Assembly: GCA_021798235.1 (NCBI GenBank) | Contig: JAJZMO010000278.1 | Span: 1-6,531, forward strand | From: Acidobacteriota bacterium | GTDB taxonomy: Bacteria > Acidobacteriota > Terriglobia > Terriglobales > Acidobacteriaceae | Direction: 5' to 3' | Length of the DNA stretch: 6,531 nucleotides | In this document: positions 5,215 through 6,531 of the stretch, in pieces | How positions within the stretch are numbered: the stretch's first letter is position 1 | How the letters are laid out: each line of letters starts with the position of its first letter | Translations under genes and position numbers: made by a program | Notes under the pieces: generated by a model | Databases searched by the model: none | Told to the model about the DNA's origin: nothing | The model's input: the letters and a program-made list of their open reading frames with translations, nothing else

Positions 5215-5784
5215 TCATCCGGCGGCAGCCTGCTTGGGCTTGCCGGCCAGAACGGACTGCGAGGACGGCGCTTCGCGCAATGCCTCCAGCACGCGGCTGG
5301 TGTGCTGGCCGCGGCGCATGGCCATGCGACCGGTGCGGGCCATTTCCAGAATCTTGTAGTTGCTTTCGACCAGCACCTGCACCAATCCTTCAATTTTACT
5401 CGCGCCGCCGGTAATCTCCAGCATCAGCGACTCCGGGGCCAAGTCCACGATGCGCGCGTGGAAGACCTTGGCCAGTTCAAAGAGATGTGCGCGCGTCTGC
5501 GGCCCGGCAGCCACTTTGACCATGGCCAGCTCCCGCACCACGGCGGAGTGGCGGCCCACGTCATCCACCTCCAGCACATTCTCCAGTTTATAGAGCGAGG
5601 CCATAATGCGGTGGGCGCGGTCGGGCGCAGCCTCGGCCACGATGGTCATGCGCGAGACGTCGGCGCGTTCCGACTCGCCAACGGTCAGCGAGGTGATGTT
5701 GATGTTCAACCGCCGGAAGAGCGAGGCAACGCGCGTCAAAACTCCCGGCTTGTTTTCCACCAGCGCAACAAATGTGTGCAGCAT
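5215..5784 (-). CDS. ilvH: Acetolactate synthase small (regulatory) subunit
   Basis: Regulatory subunit that activates the catalytic IlvB/IlvI subunit and confers valine feedback inhibition. 189 residues, longer than the 163 of E. coli IlvH because of a C-terminal tail ending KPKQAAAG. The N-terminal ACT domain (about 1-75) opens MLHTFVALVENKPGVLTRV. Asn11, Gly14 and Asn29, the positions that form the valine site in E. coli IlvH, are all kept, so valine sensitivity is likely (inference). SLTVGESERADVSRMTIV and the second domain (ELAMVKVAAG to EITGGASKIEGLVQVL) fit the family. ATG5784 has AGGAG 11 bases upstream, a rather long spacing. It starts 19 bases after the ilvB stop and ends 94 bases before ilvC. 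Confidence 0.95.
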   Translation of the reverse strand: MLHTFVALVENKPGVLTRVASLFRRLNINITSLTVGESERADVSRMTIVAEAAPDRAHRIMASLYKLENVLEVDDVGRHSAVVRELAMVKVAAGPQTRAHLFELAKVFHARIVDLAPESLMLEITGGASKIEGLVQVLVESNYKILEMARTGRMAMRRGQHTSRVLEALREAPSSQSVLAGKPKQAAAG

Positions 5785-5803
5785 GGATTATCGTTCTCCT
5801 GTT

Positions 5804-6531
5804 CTAAGCGTCCGAAGCGGTTTCCACCAGCGGATTGTTCCGGGGCTTGCTTTGCGGGCGGCGAATCATCTCATGCAGCGCGGCTCCGGCAGGCACCATT
5901 GGGTAAACGGAATCCTCCTGCTCCACGCGGAAGTCAATGAGGAAGGCACCTTCGTGCTTGCGTGCAGCCTCAATGGCTGCCACGGCCTCGCCGCGTGTGC
6001 GTGCGGTGGCTCCTGCGATTCCATGCGCGTCGGCCAGCTTCACAAAGTCTGGGCTGAGCAGCGGCGTACACTCGTAATTCTTGTCGTAGAAGCGCTCCTG
6101 CCACTGGCGCACCATGCCCAGATAGCCGTTGTTGATGATGGCAATGTTGATCTTGATTTTTTCCTGAGCGATGGTGGACAGCTCGGAGGCGGTCATCTGG
6201 AAGCCGCCGTCACCGGCGACAACCCAGACTTCTTTTTCCGGGCAGGCGATTTTGGCTCCGATGGCCGCAGGCAGGGCAAAGCCCATGGTGCCTGCGCCGC
6301 CAGAGGTGATCAGCGTGCGGGGATGGTCGTGCTTGTAATACTGCGCCTCCCACATTTGGTGCTGGCCCACATCGGTGGCGATCACCGCGTTGCCGCCAGT
6401 GGCGTGCCACAGATCGTGCATCACGTGCGCGGCGTACAGGTGGCCGTCGTCGGGCAGGTTTTGAATGTCGCGCACGGCGGCATCGCCCTTCATGGCGTCG
6501 ATGGCCTCGCGCCAGGCGCTGGTATCCATCG
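5804..6531 (-). CDS. ilvB: Acetolactate synthase large (catalytic) subunit, C-terminal part only
   Basis: Thiamine-diphosphate enzyme condensing two pyruvates to acetolactate, or pyruvate with 2-ketobutyrate, the first common step of branched-chain synthesis. The window holds about 242 C-terminal residues; the N-terminal domains lie beyond base 6531. The visible part is the ThDP-binding domain: TDVGQHQMWEAQYY, SGGAGTMGFALPAAIGAK, then GDGGFQMTASELSTIAQ leading to IINN, the GDG-x(n)-NN cofactor motif, and NNGYLGMVRQWQERFY, whose Trp lies at the position associated with herbicide binding in plant and yeast enzymes. The motif pattern and position next to ilvH and ilvC distinguish it from other ThDP enzymes such as pyruvate oxidase. 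The visible ATG at 6529 is an internal methionine, not the gene start. The stop is TAG at 5806-5804. Symbol could equally be ilvI or ilvG. Confidence 0.95.
   Translation of the reverse strand, partial: MDTSAWREAIDAMKGDAAVRDIQNLPDDGHLYAAHVMHDLWHATGGNAVIATDVGQHQMWEAQYYKHDHPRTLITSGGAGTMGFALPAAIGAKIACPEKEVWVVAGDGGFQMTASELSTIAQEKIKINIAIINNGYLGMVRQWQERFYDKNYECTPLLSPDFVKLADAHGIAGATARTRGEAVAAIEAARKHEGAFLIDFRVEQEDSVYPMVPAGAALHEMIRRPQSKPRNNPLVETASDA

Noticed and set aside
5302..5940. Plus-strand open frame of 212 codons antisense to ilvH and the end of ilvB
   Set aside because: Antisense shadow of two clear genes; no ribosome site or domain.

Overview
The window carries only ordinary chromosomal genes: no mobile element, CRISPR array, tRNA or rRNA was seen. 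Base composition (moderately high G+C), the gene set and protein wording (KARI, acetolactate synthase, the CrtQ/HpnB-like glycosyltransferase) suggest a free-living heterotrophic bacterium, most likely an acidobacterium of the Terriglobia type. That assignment is an inference from general resemblance, not from a marker gene.

Layout, from high to low coordinate on the minus strand. (1) Positions 6531-4059 hold a branched-chain amino acid operon, ilvB (C-terminal half, cut by the window edge), ilvH and ilvC. It closes with a hairpin plus T-tract at about 4034-3997. (2) Positions 3489-4004 on the plus strand hold the only rightward gene, a TlpA/ResA-like thioredoxin-fold protein with a lipoprotein-like signal. 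It converges on ilvC and diverges from the next cluster. (3) Positions 3438-743 hold a second leftward cluster: a membrane-anchored family 2 glycosyltransferase, two tandem 6-pyruvoyltetrahydropterin synthase (PTPS) paralogues overlapping by ATGA, and folE (GTP cyclohydrolase I). (4) A perfect 10-bp hairpin with a short T-tract (717-687) follows folE. (5) truB (tRNA pseudouridine-55 synthase) begins only about 26 bases beyond that hairpin and runs off the left edge.

How the genes work together: IlvBH makes acetolactate or acetohydroxybutyrate, and IlvC reduces and isomerises it, on the way to valine, isoleucine and leucine. FolE makes 7,8-dihydroneopterin triphosphate from GTP, the substrate of PTPS enzymes. 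Both PTPS copies keep the zinc histidines, the catalytic Cys and Asp-His pair, and a C-x5-H-x-H spacing. That spacing resembles tetrahydrobiopterin-type PTPS more than the C-x3-H-x-H of QueD. The folE plus double-PTPS cluster is therefore the most interesting part of the window.

Smaller points worth a look are overlapping divergent -10 boxes with a possibly leaderless tlpA, an attenuator-like arrangement before truB, and a KARI cofactor loop lacking the usual arginine. No convincing unknown system was found.
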